The notes under the pieces: generated by a model
Database searches by the model: none
What the model was told of the DNA's origin: nothing
The model's input: the letters and a program-made list of their open reading frames with translations, nothing else
Shown: positions 1-6,455 of the stretch, piece by piece
Layout: each line of letters opens with the position of its first letter
Position numbering within the stretch: position 1 is the first letter of the stretch
Program-made: the position numbers and the translations under genes
Source: Cytophagaceae bacterium
Lineage (GTDB): Bacteria > Bacteroidota > Bacteroidia > Cytophagales > Spirosomataceae
Direction of reading: 5' to 3'
Length of the DNA: 6,455 nucleotides
Assembly: GCA_947471105.1 (NCBI GenBank)
Contig: CANIYB010000141.1
Location: 1-6,455 of the forward strand

Positions 1-746
1 AAAGTCTGCGTCTTGCCGTTGGCTATAATTTTATCATGAAAAATGGCAAGCATGGACTCAATTTCAACCTTTAAATTTTTGTCGGGATAAACCTGATATA
101 AATTTCCAAAGGCTTCAATCAGATGCAGATGTGTATTCATAGATTTTTTTTGATCGGCCTTTCCTTCGGTAATCGTCTTATCTTCAATCGGCGTCCACGT
201 TTCATTATAGGCCTCATAATACCCCCCATTTTTCAGATCTTTGCATTTGGTTTGCAAAATCTGATAGATGCTTTTTGCTTTTTCAAGGGCTTGAGGATTT
301 TTCGAAATTTTATAATATTCAGCAAAGGCATACAATATAAATCCCTCTGCATAGACTTGCTTATGGGTGTCGGAAGGATTTCCGTTTGACTTTACGGACC
401 AATAAGCACCTTTGTTTTTCGCATCCCAAAAGTAGGTATTCAGGTAATTAAATGCTCGGTCGGCCAATTTTTTATACCCTGGTTTTGGGTCCATTTGATA
501 GGCAGCTGAGAATGTCCAAAGAACTCTGCTGTTCAATATTAGACCTTTGTCGGCCTGCGCATTAGGTACATTATTCACGTCAACAGCTCCGTAGAATCCA
601 CCTTTCTCGACGTCCACACTATTCTTTTCCCAGTATGATAAAATCTCATTCAGTTCTATTTTTATTTCTTTCTTAAAAGCGCTCGGGCTTTGTGCGGAAA
701 TGGGATAAACTCCCATTAGAAAAATAAGAATTTTAAAGATTTTCAT
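1..746 (-). CDS. AGE-family (cellobiose/N-acylglucosamine 2-epimerase-like) protein, exported, 3' end off window
   Basis: This frame is open from an ATG at 746 to the left edge, giving 248 codons of a family usually near 400 residues, so about 40% is missing. I recognise the family by several motifs: a GGFYG segment (residues 49-53), KGLILNSRVLWTFSAAY (67-83, with Arg74 in the conserved SR-LWTFS motif), KQVYAEGF.LYAFAEYY (129-145) and MNTHLHLIEAF (203-213). In characterised cellobiose 2-epimerases the SR arginine and the NTHLH histidine line the active site; later active-site histidines would lie off the window. Family members epimerise the C2 position of glucose/mannose-type sugars or act as mannose isomerases; which reaction applies here cannot be told. 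The N-terminus has a basic start, a hydrophobic core (about residues 3-16) and a likely cleavage after ISA (18/19). This predicts export, which is unusual because characterised epimerases of this family are cytoplasmic. The signal peptide supports the chosen start. The gene is divergent from the lyase-GH92 fusion. Confidence 0.85.
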   Translation of the reverse strand, partial: MKIFKILIFLMGVYPISAQSPSAFKKEIKIELNEILSYWEKNSVDVEKGGFYGAVDVNNVPNAQADKGLILNSRVLWTFSAAYQMDPKPGYKKLADRAFNYLNTYFWDAKNKGAYWSVKSNGNPSDTHKQVYAEGFILYAFAEYYKISKNPQALEKAKSIYQILQTKCKDLKNGGYYEAYNETWTPIEDKTITEGKADQKKSMNTHLHLIEAFGNLYQVYPDKNLKVEIESMLAIFHDKIIANGKTQT

Positions 747-917
747 GAAGCTAGGTTTATGGCAACAGATGCTTTTTATTGAGTTTAAATTTAAAGATTG
801 TGTTTTGATTTTGAAAGCTGATTTAATTTTTTAATGTTTTTCGAATTAATTAGCCAATAATTTTATTTCAGTATAAATCATCATTAATTTGCTTTCAAGT
901 TTACCCAATTTACTTAT
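747..917. promoter_or_regulatory. Divergent intergenic region, presumed promoters for both flanking genes
   Basis: This 171-bp, very AT-rich gap separates the starts of the epimerase-family gene (minus) and the lyase-GH92 fusion (plus), so promoters for both are expected here. I see no strong match to the Bacteroidota promoter (TTG, about 20 bases, TAnnTTTG). The nearest plus-strand match to the -7 box is TTAATTTG at 884-891, 26 bases before the ATG, but it has no TTG at the right distance. TAAACTTG on the minus strand (903-896) is another one-mismatch box without a partner. An 8-base inverted repeat (811-818 and 891-898) and a 12-base AT palindrome at 784-795 also lie here. Neither start has a Shine-Dalgarno sequence, as is common in this phylum. 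Confidence 0.5.
811..898. repeat. Widely spaced 8-base inverted repeat between divergent genes
   Basis: TTGAAAGC at 811-818 is exactly mirrored by GCTTTCAA at 891-898, with 72 bases between the arms. The spacing is large for a hairpin, but two such half-sites could be separate contacts for a regulator of the divergent promoters. In an AT-rich stretch of this size an 8-base match can arise by chance, so this is a weak candidate. Confidence 0.25.
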
Positions 918-3900
918 ATGAAAAAATATTTACTACTCTTATTCTTTCCTTTGTCGTTCATTTCGCTTGGGGCAAAAGATAATTCCGAGTTGATTAAAAA
1001 GGCCGATCGTATCATTGCAATTCATAAGCTTTATACGGTTATGCATAAAACACAAATCCCACCTAGTGGCGACAAGCATGATTATATGAGCCAAGGGCCT
1101 TATTGGTGGCCAGACCCTAGCAAACCAGATGGAAAACCTTACATTAGAAAAGATGGCATTAAAAATCCTGAAATAAAAGGAATCACTGATTCGGATGAAA
1201 TGGATGAACTGATTGACGATGTCGAATTATTGACACAGGCATTCCAAAAGACCCATAATGAAAAATATGCGTCCTTCGCATCTCAATTAATCAAGACTTG
1301 GTTCATCGATCCCAAAACCAAACAGAATCCCAATTTAAATTTTAGTCAAGGAATTCCTGGCATAAATACTGGTCGGGGAATTGGTATCATTGAAACCCGA
1401 TTTCTGATTAAAATTACGGACGCTGCAGAGAAATTACAAGCGTCTACGCATTGGCATAAATCCGATCATCAAGCATTGAAAATCTGGTTTAAAGATTTTC
1501 TGACTTGGCTGATTGAAAGTCCCATTGGCAAAGACGAGGCTGATGAACATAATAACCATGGAACGTATTATGATGTACAAGTTATCAATTTCGCCATGTT
1601 TTTGGGCCAAAATGAGTTGGCGAAGCGCCAACTAGAAATCACCAAATCCCGAATGGCTTCGCAGTTGAAGCCCGACGGATCACAACCGCATGAATTAGCC
1701 AGAACTAAGTCTTTCGGCTATTCGTTAATGAATCTTCGAGGCTTCTTTTATTTAGCGGAATTTGCTCAAAAATTGAATGTTGATCTATGGCATTATCAAA
1801 CACCCGAAGGTGCGACAATTAAGAAGTGCTTGGACTTTTTAATCCCTTACATCAAAAAAGATAAGGTGTGGCCATACCAGCAAATTGCTGAAATTCATTG
1901 GGCTGATACAGAAGAAATCTTGATGGAAGGTTCTAAAGCTTTTAAAGATCTTTCTTATTCAGATTTAGCGAAAAAAGTAAGTGTCGTTAGCCATGATAAA
2001 TTCTCTCCATCTGATTTGGTGGATCCATTTTTAGATTCTGCTAATTCTCGTTGGTTTTTCTTTAACTCGACGAGTCGGCCTTTTGGTATGGTCAACCTAA
2101 GTCCTGACAATGGCGTTCAAAGTGACTGGGGCGCTGGATATCGATATAAATCAGATAGCATTAAATGCTTTAGCCACATTCACGGTTGGCAATTATCGGG
2201 GATACCTGTGTTACCTACCACAGGGGATTTTAAAGGCCAATTAGGTTCAGGTCTATACGGATCCACGTTTTCGCATGCCAAGGAAATTGCCAAACCTGGA
2301 TACCATGAAGTCTATTTGGATTCGTATAAGATAAAAGCTCAATTGACCGCTACGACCCGAGTGGGATTTCACAAATACACCTATCCAAAGGCTGAGCAAA
2401 GCCAAATATTATTCGATTTTGCTACCTTTTTAGGACCATCCGATACTCAAAGTGCATATGTCAAGCAGGTAGGAGATCGTCGAATTGAAGGCTATGCCAT
2501 CATGTCGCCTGCGGTACGCCGACCAAAGATTTTGCCTGTTTATTTTGTCGTGGAATTTGATAAGCCATTTACTAAAATTGCTGCCTGGAGAAAAGGTAAA
2601 TTGGAGGCTTTTTCAAATGAAATTGAAGGGGAGAAAATAGGGGTTTATGTGAGCTTCTCAACGGCCAAAAATGAAGAGCGTTTGATGAAGGTTGCCATCT
2701 CATATGTGAGTACGGAGCAAGCAGGGTTAAATATGAAAACGGAAATCCCTCATTGGGATTTTGACCGTGTCGCGGAAGAAAGCAAGTCCGAATGGAATGA
2801 ATGGCTAGGCCGTATTCAGGTGGAAGGGAAAGACGAAGTGGCAAAGAAAAGATTTTATACGGACTTGTTTCATGCGTTGCAAGGGCGACGTATCGTGAGT
2901 GATGTGAATGGAAAATATTTGGATATGACGGGGGATAAGCCACGTGCGGGTCAAATTCCGTTAAAGGCTAATGGCCAACCGAAATTTAATCACCATAATT
3001 TTGATGCGATGTGGGGGGCCCAATGGACGATAAATACCTTGTGGCATTTAGTGTATCCTGAGGTGACCGAATCATTTATTAATTCGATGTTAATGATGTA
3101 TGATGACGGAGGCTTAATTCCGAGGGGTCCTGCGGGTGGAAATTATACGTATGTAATGACGGGAGCGTCTTCGACTCCTTTTATTGTGAGTGCTTACCAA
3201 AAAGGGATTCGCGGTTTTGATATACAAAAGGCCTACGAAGGAATGCGCAAAAATCATTTCCCGGGGGGAATGATGAGCAAGGCAGGGTATGAGCACAAGA
3301 CTTTTAAAGGTGGCGGCATTGAATATTACATGGAGCGCGGCTATGTCCCTCATCCCCTCAGTCCTATTCGATATGGTTTTCATATGGATGGATCTGCACA
3401 AACCCTTGAATATGCCTATCAGGATTTTTCTTTAGCCCAAATGTCAAAGGCCCTAGGAAAAACAGATGACTATCAATTGTTTATGAAACGTTCACAGAAT
3501 TATAAAAATATTTGGAATCCAGAAATAGGTTGGATGTGGATCAAAAATCTAGATGGGAATTGGGAGAAATCGGTAGACATTCTACGCTATGACCATGGTT
3601 GGGAAGAAGGAAATGCAGCCCAATGGACTTGGTTTGTCCCACATGATTTAAAAGGATTGGCCAACTTGATGGGAGGAAAAGATAAAGCAGTGGCAAAATT
3701 AAATGAGTCGTTTGAAAAAGCATCTGTGCATGATTTTGTCAGTGGAAAATCTCATGATAAAGAAACGGAGGAGGAAAATCGCCGAGTGTATTTAAACTTT
3801 GGGAATCAGCCTTCCATTCAGACTAGCTATATTTTCAATCAAATCGGGGCTCCTTGGTTGACCCAAAAATGGACCCGTAAGGTCATCGAAAAAGTGTATT

Positions 3901-4259
3901 CAGGCCTATCGCCCAATTATGGATATAGTGGGGATGAGGACCAGGGACTCATGGGTTCATTAGCCGTTTTGATGAAAATAGGCATATTTAGCATGGATGG
4001 TGGTGTGGCTCAAACGCCCTATTACGATTTAAGCAGCCCTATTTTTGATAAAATTGAAATCAAACTTAACCCCGATTTTTATCCGGGAAAAACAATTTCA
4101 ATAGAGACTAAAAACAATTCTAAGGACAATATGTATATCCAGCAAGCGAGTTTCAATGGCAAGCCGATAAAATCTTGGATTTCACATCCTGACCTAATTA
4201 AAGGCGGAAAGATCACGTATGTGTTGGGTGCTAATCCGAACAAGAGCTTTGGTCAATAA
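918..4259 (+). CDS. Secreted bifunctional fusion: alginate-lyase-type (PF05426/PL38-like) domain plus GH92 glycoside hydrolase
   Basis: A signal peptide (residues 1 to about 19, MKKY then a Leu/Phe-rich core) starts this 1113-residue protein. Residues about 21-345 form a uronate-lyase domain. It shows YWWPDP (62-67), TGRGIGIIET (151-160), NNHG (212-215) and RTKSFGYS..NL (262-273). His214 and Tyr268 are the likely catalytic pair, by analogy with related (alpha/alpha) toroid lyases. After a linker of roughly 15 residues, GH92 runs from VDPF (368-371) to the C-terminus. Its landmarks are PFGMVNLSPDNG (388-399), FSHIHG (418-423), TLEYAYQD (829-836), EEGNAAQWTWFVPHD (896-910) and GDEDQG (1005-1010). 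Glu897 is the probable general acid and Asp1006/Asp1008 are candidates for the general-base site. GH92 enzymes are Ca2+-dependent inverting exo-alpha-mannosidases. Several usual motifs differ here: GNQP (962-965) for GNEP, and WGAQW (699-703) for the WDTFR-type segment. The substrate may therefore differ. No internal signal peptide or frame break separates the modules. The stop overlaps the next gene's start. Confidence 0.9.
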   Translation: MKKYLLLLFFPLSFISLGAKDNSELIKKADRIIAIHKLYTVMHKTQIPPSGDKHDYMSQGPYWWPDPSKPDGKPYIRKDGIKNPEIKGITDSDEMDELIDDVELLTQAFQKTHNEKYASFASQLIKTWFIDPKTKQNPNLNFSQGIPGINTGRGIGIIETRFLIKITDAAEKLQASTHWHKSDHQALKIWFKDFLTWLIESPIGKDEADEHNNHGTYYDVQVINFAMFLGQNELAKRQLEITKSRMASQLKPDGSQPHELARTKSFGYSLMNLRGFFYLAEFAQKLNVDLWHYQTPEGATIKKCLDFLIPYIKKDKVWPYQQIAEIHWADTEEILMEGSKAFKDLSYSDLAKKVSVVSHDKFSPSDLVDPFLDSANSRWFFFNSTSRPFGMVNLSPDNGVQSDWGAGYRYKSDSIKCFSHIHGWQLSGIPVLPTTGDFKGQLGSGLYGSTFSHAKEIAKPGYHEVYLDSYKIKAQLTATTRVGFHKYTYPKAEQSQILFDFATFLGPSDTQSAYVKQVGDRRIEGYAIMSPAVRRPKILPVYFVVEFDKPFTKIAAWRKGKLEAFSNEIEGEKIGVYVSFSTAKNEERLMKVAISYVSTEQAGLNMKTEIPHWDFDRVAEESKSEWNEWLGRIQVEGKDEVAKKRFYTDLFHALQGRRIVSDVNGKYLDMTGDKPRAGQIPLKANGQPKFNHHNFDAMWGAQWTINTLWHLVYPEVTESFINSMLMMYDDGGLIPRGPAGGNYTYVMTGASSTPFIVSAYQKGIRGFDIQKAYEGMRKNHFPGGMMSKAGYEHKTFKGGGIEYYMERGYVPHPLSPIRYGFHMDGSAQTLEYAYQDFSLAQMSKALGKTDDYQLFMKRSQNYKNIWNPEIGWMWIKNLDGNWEKSVDILRYDHGWEEGNAAQWTWFVPHDLKGLANLMGGKDKAVAKLNESFEKASVHDFVSGKSHDKETEEENRRVYLNFGNQPSIQTSYIFNQIGAPWLTQKWTRKVIEKVYSGLSPNYGYSGDEDQGLMGSLAVLMKIGIFSMDGGVAQTPYYDLSSPIFDKIEIKLNPDFYPGKTISIETKNNSKDNMYIQQASFNGKPIKSWISHPDLIKGGKITYVLGANPNKSFGQ

Positions 4260-4651
4260 TGAAAATTAATTTAAAAATAGGCCCGCTGATTTATCTGTCA
4301 AATTATTTGATCAAGGGCTTATGTGTCATTTTTTTTATGGGTGTTTGTTTGGATGCCTCTGCCCAAACAAAAAAAACCATCGAATATAAAGCTCCGAATT
4401 TTGGCTGCACATTTGAAGATGGCCCCTTTAAGGCAATGATCAAGGTTGAGCAAAAAGGCCAGCCTAAAATCAATCATGAGTTTTTAACTACGGTGGATAT
4501 TCAAGGTTGCCAAGTTATCCACATCGTTTTTGACAAAATAGATAAAGAATTGGTGGCTAGTTTTAAGCCAACCGACATCGATGATTCCGGCAATGTGATC
4601 ATTCTTGCGGACCGAGGAATCAAATATGAAATTCACCTTATTTTACCCTAA
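4259..4651 (+). CDS. Small secreted protein of unknown function
   Basis: I do not recognise this 130-residue protein. Its ATG shares one base with the TAA of the fusion gene (TAATG), so it is probably translated by re-initiation on the same mRNA. A basic N-terminus and a hydrophobic stretch (about residues 19-31, LCVIFFMGVC region) end in ASAQ, giving a likely signal-peptidase I cleavage after residue 35. The n-region is long for a signal peptide. Cys30 lacks a proper lipobox (MGVC), so a lipoprotein is less likely. The mature part of about 95 residues alternates hydrophobic and polar residues, as a small beta-rich domain would. It has two cysteines (Cys50, Cys84) that could form a disulfide. 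Its position suggests a partner or accessory of the lyase-GH92 enzyme, but nothing in the sequence shows a catalytic role. Confidence 0.72.
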   Translation: MKINLKIGPLIYLSNYLIKGLCVIFFMGVCLDASAQTKKTIEYKAPNFGCTFEDGPFKAMIKVEQKGQPKINHEFLTTVDIQGCQVIHIVFDKIDKELVASFKPTDIDDSGNVIILADRGIKYEIHLILP

Positions 4652-4666
4652 ATTAAAAGGGTTTTT
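4645..4666 (+). terminator. Possible weak terminator at the convergent gene ends
   Basis: ACCCT (4645-4649) pairs with AGGGT (4658-4662) around an 8-base loop and is followed by a run of T (4662-4666). It would end the plus-strand transcript and overlaps the stop of the small gene. Outer arms CCTTATTTTA (4636-4645) and TAAAATAGG (4674-4682) can also pair, with one bulge. The stem is short, and the minus-strand reading has no T run, so this is tentative. Confidence 0.3.
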
Positions 4667-5801
4667 GGTTCCATAAAATAGGATTTCGAATCGGGAAATT
4701 TCGGATGACTTCTTGGTTCGTAGGGAAATTATCCAGTTTTTTCCATAAGGCCAAGCTGTTATCATCTCCATGAATCGCAGAAAAATAGAGAAAACTTTGC
4801 GCGATAGGCCACTGATCGAAATACATGACATCCGCTGGATAAGTCCACAGGCTTTTATCTTTAACGAATGGAAATAGATAAGAAACGCCTTTTTTGATCG
4901 ACCGGCCATCAGGCATTTGCCAGTCCCACATATTCAACACATGGGCTAGTGAACTCATGATATCTAAATTAAATATAGAATAGCCGTAGGGCTTAGTCCG
5001 TTTTAATTCGAGCGGAAATGATCCATCGGCTGCCATTTGGTCTGGAATAAAATTAGTTCGATAGCGTTTTCTACAAAAATCGATCAGTGAGGCGTTGCCA
5101 GTGAAGGATGCAAATACGGCTACTTGGAGGGCCCAACAAGTTCCATGGTTGTTTAACGCATCTCTTTCAGCTATTCCATAAGGATGCGTCGTCATCCATA
5201 ATACGTATTCCTTAAACCAGGCGACAAATGCGGCATAGTCTTCTGGGACTATTTGGCTTTTTAAGGCTTCCATGGCTTTGACCACTTCCAAAAAATGGAT
5301 GGTATCAATAATTCCAATGCCGCGCCCCGTTGCTTTTCCTTTAATTGCCTGAGCATATAATAGGGAAGGGTTCATGCGCGTGGATGGGTCCACAAACCAA
5401 GCCTTAAAATGCGGAATAGCCGCTTTGGCATATTGAGCTTTTCCGGTGAATGTATAGGCAGAAGCTAATGAACCAACAATTTCACTGAAACGTATCATGG
5501 CTAATCGGTGTGCCACAAAATTTTCAGGATTAGTCTCTCCGTCTCTTTGGATATAGGGTCCATTTGGATTTGCAGGGTCTGGCCACCAATAATCGCCTTC
5601 CGAATAAAAATCATTAAGGCCTCCGGCTGATCGCGGACATTGTGTGGCGGTAACGGTAATGGGTTTTTGAGCTAAATTTTTATCCGCTATGGCGATGGTT
5701 TTAGCCATGCGTTCTTTGGTATAAATCTCCCTAGGAGCTACAGAAAATCCAAAGGAATGAATTAATAAAAAGAGAAATAAGAAAGAAATTTTTAATTTCA
5801 T
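4653..5801 (-). CDS. Secreted alginate-lyase-family (PF05426/PL38-like) uronate lyase
   Basis: The family folds as an (alpha/alpha) toroid and cleaves uronic-acid linkages by beta-elimination; relatives act on alginate or glucuronan. I chose the ATG at 5801, giving 382 residues. It begins directly with a signal peptide (MKLKISFLFLFLLIHSFGFS) and overlaps the sulfatase stop as ATGA. An in-frame ATG at 5825 would add eight residues ahead of the signal peptide and lie well inside the sulfatase. Landmarks are YWWPDP (71-76), TGRGIGIID (158-166), NNHG (217-220) and RTKPYGYS..NL (268-279). His219 and Tyr274 are the likely catalytic pair, 55 residues apart. Alignment by eye to the N-terminal half of the plus-strand fusion is nearly gap-free from YWWPDP onward, so the two are paralogues. 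The C-terminal 20 or so residues here are what the fusion lacks. The gene is probably co-transcribed with the upstream sulfatase. The exact substrate is unknown. Confidence 0.9.
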   Translation of the reverse strand: MKLKISFLFLFLLIHSFGFSVAPREIYTKERMAKTIAIADKNLAQKPITVTATQCPRSAGGLNDFYSEGDYWWPDPANPNGPYIQRDGETNPENFVAHRLAMIRFSEIVGSLASAYTFTGKAQYAKAAIPHFKAWFVDPSTRMNPSLLYAQAIKGKATGRGIGIIDTIHFLEVVKAMEALKSQIVPEDYAAFVAWFKEYVLWMTTHPYGIAERDALNNHGTCWALQVAVFASFTGNASLIDFCRKRYRTNFIPDQMAADGSFPLELKRTKPYGYSIFNLDIMSSLAHVLNMWDWQMPDGRSIKKGVSYLFPFVKDKSLWTYPADVMYFDQWPIAQSFLYFSAIHGDDNSLALWKKLDNFPTNQEVIRNFPIRNPILWNQKPF

Positions 5802-6455
5802 TTGACTTGCATTTTTACGGCCCACTCGGAGTATTTAGCCAAAAGGTGTTGAAATTTTTCGGGATTTTTTTTGATCAAATTATTTGTTTCAATTCGGTCT
5901 AATCTCACATTGTACAATTCCCACTCTTTCACCTCATCGTCCCAAACCAGTTTCCAATCCCCTTCTCGAATGGCTCTATTCCCAAAATGCTCCCAAGCAA
6001 TATACGGCTGAGACTCCCTTTTACTTTGTTTAAATATGGGCACTAGGCTTTTGCCCTCGACGGCCTTTGTTGTTTTCGTTTTTGTTAAGTCCATGATGGT
6101 CGGGAAAATATCCATGATATGTCCCACTTGGTCACTTTGAAAGCTTTTTTTAATTCCGGTTGGGTACGAAATAATTAAAGGCGTGGAAATACCACCCTCG
6201 TGCATCCAATGTTTGTACATCCGAAAAGGCGTATTGCTAGCATAGGCCCATTCTTTTCCATAGGTGGTGTAGCTTCCTGGGGCGCCAATTTTCGTAGTCA
6301 ATGAAGCATTGTATTTATCTTGTCCTAAATCTTTGGATGAACGTTCGTCTAATATTTCATGGCAGGCGCCATTATCTGAAAGGAAGAAAATAACGGTATT
6401 ATCAAAGGTTCCATTGGCTTTTAACTCCCGTATTATTTTACCAATTCCTTGGTCC
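5798..6455 (-). CDS. S1-family sulfatase, C-terminal part (5' end off window)
   Basis: The frame is open to the right edge and gives the last 218 residues of a formylglycine-type sulfatase, which removes sulfate esters from carbohydrates. The visible part starts in the region D.GIG.II..L...G.FDNT. It then has FFLSDNG (residues 23-29; Asp27/Asn28 are the expected Ca2+ ligands) and YASNTPFRMYKHWMHEGG (71-88; Lys81 is the expected sulfate-contacting lysine). These are followed by GHIMDIFPTIMDL, EGKSLVPIF, the GNRAIREGDWKLVW segment and a WELYN..LDR.E.NNL C-terminal subdomain. This pattern resembles the arylsulfatase-like S1_4 subgroup as I remember it. The Cys-x-Pro-Ser-Arg formylglycine site and any signal peptide would be in the missing N-terminal half. 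The stop codon overlaps the lyase start by four bases (ATGA), indicating an operon and a shared polysaccharide substrate. Confidence 0.93.
   Translation of the reverse strand, partial: DQGIGKIIRELKANGTFDNTVIFFLSDNGACHEILDERSSKDLGQDKYNASLTTKIGAPGSYTTYGKEWAYASNTPFRMYKHWMHEGGISTPLIISYPTGIKKSFQSDQVGHIMDIFPTIMDLTKTKTTKAVEGKSLVPIFKQSKRESQPYIAWEHFGNRAIREGDWKLVWDDEVKEWELYNVRLDRIETNNLIKKNPEKFQHLLAKYSEWAVKMQVK

Noticed and set aside
123..389. 88-codon plus-strand open frame, hydrophobic protein
   Set aside because: It lies wholly opposite the epimerase-family gene, whose minus-strand frame has clear family motifs; the composition is that of an antisense shadow.
1100..1118. 19-base inverted repeat with 5574-5592 as a possible mobile-element end
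   Set aside because: Both copies encode the same YWWPDP motif in paralogous lyase domains, so coding conservation explains it.
2572..2943. 123-codon minus-strand open frame, and similar ones at 1434-1631, 3114-3401 and 3541-3723
   Set aside because: All are antisense to the well-supported lyase-GH92 fusion, have no recognisable domains and carry no signal of their own.
4259..4348. Lipoprotein signal at Cys30 of the small protein
   Set aside because: The residues before the cysteine (MGV) do not make a lipobox, and an ASA-Q signal-peptidase I site follows closely.
4643..4909. 88-codon minus-strand open frame
   Set aside because: It overlaps the 3' part of the free lyase in another frame, and the lyase frame is strongly supported by motifs.
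5802..5825. Start of the free lyase at the ATG at 5825
   Set aside because: It would put a polar eight-residue extension before a complete signal peptide; the ATG at 5801 gives a proper signal peptide and a standard ATGA overlap.
5798..6301. A short separate gene starting at a TTG at 6301
   Set aside because: The same frame continues to the window edge and encodes the conserved sulfatase segment FFLSDNG, so this is the interior of a longer sulfatase, not a start.

Overview
The window looks like part of a polysaccharide-utilisation region from a member of the Bacteroidota. The evidence is an AT-rich sequence, start codons without a recognisable Shine-Dalgarno sequence, and secreted carbohydrate enzymes packed with overlapping starts and stops. 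The protein families are also typical of this phylum: GH92, PF05426-type uronate lyase, S1 sulfatase and AGE-family epimerase. No SusC/SusD pair, regulator, RNA gene, mobile element or CRISPR array is visible, and the species cannot be named from this sequence.

Layout. Positions 1-746 (minus strand) hold the N-terminal 248 codons of an N-acylglucosamine/cellobiose 2-epimerase-family protein, which carries a signal peptide; its 3' part is off the left edge. A 171-bp divergent intergenic region (747-917) follows. Positions 918-4259 (plus) encode a 1113-residue secreted fusion of an N-terminal alginate-lyase-type (alpha/alpha) toroid domain and a complete C-terminal GH92 glycoside hydrolase. Its stop overlaps by one base the start of a 130-residue secreted protein of unknown function (4259-4651, plus). 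One base later, and convergent, lies the end of a minus-strand pair. This pair is an S1 sulfatase (C-terminal 218 residues, 6455-5798) followed by a free-standing uronate lyase (5801-4653), joined by a 4-base ATGA overlap.

How the parts may work together. The free lyase and the N-terminal half of the fusion are clear paralogues. Both keep the same putative active-site segments (NNHG, RTK..GYS..NL) and the YWWPDP motif. A lyase for uronic-acid linkages, a GH92 enzyme (a family known for exo-alpha-mannosidases), a sulfatase and an AGE-family protein would fit extracytoplasmic breakdown of a sulfated polysaccharide containing uronic acid and probably mannose. A sulfated glucuronomannan is one candidate. 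This substrate is inference; the GH92 module is divergent at several conserved motifs and may not be a mannosidase.

The strongest points for a second look are the single-chain lyase-GH92 fusion, the altered GH92 motifs, the unidentified small protein translationally linked to the fusion, and the exported AGE-family protein.
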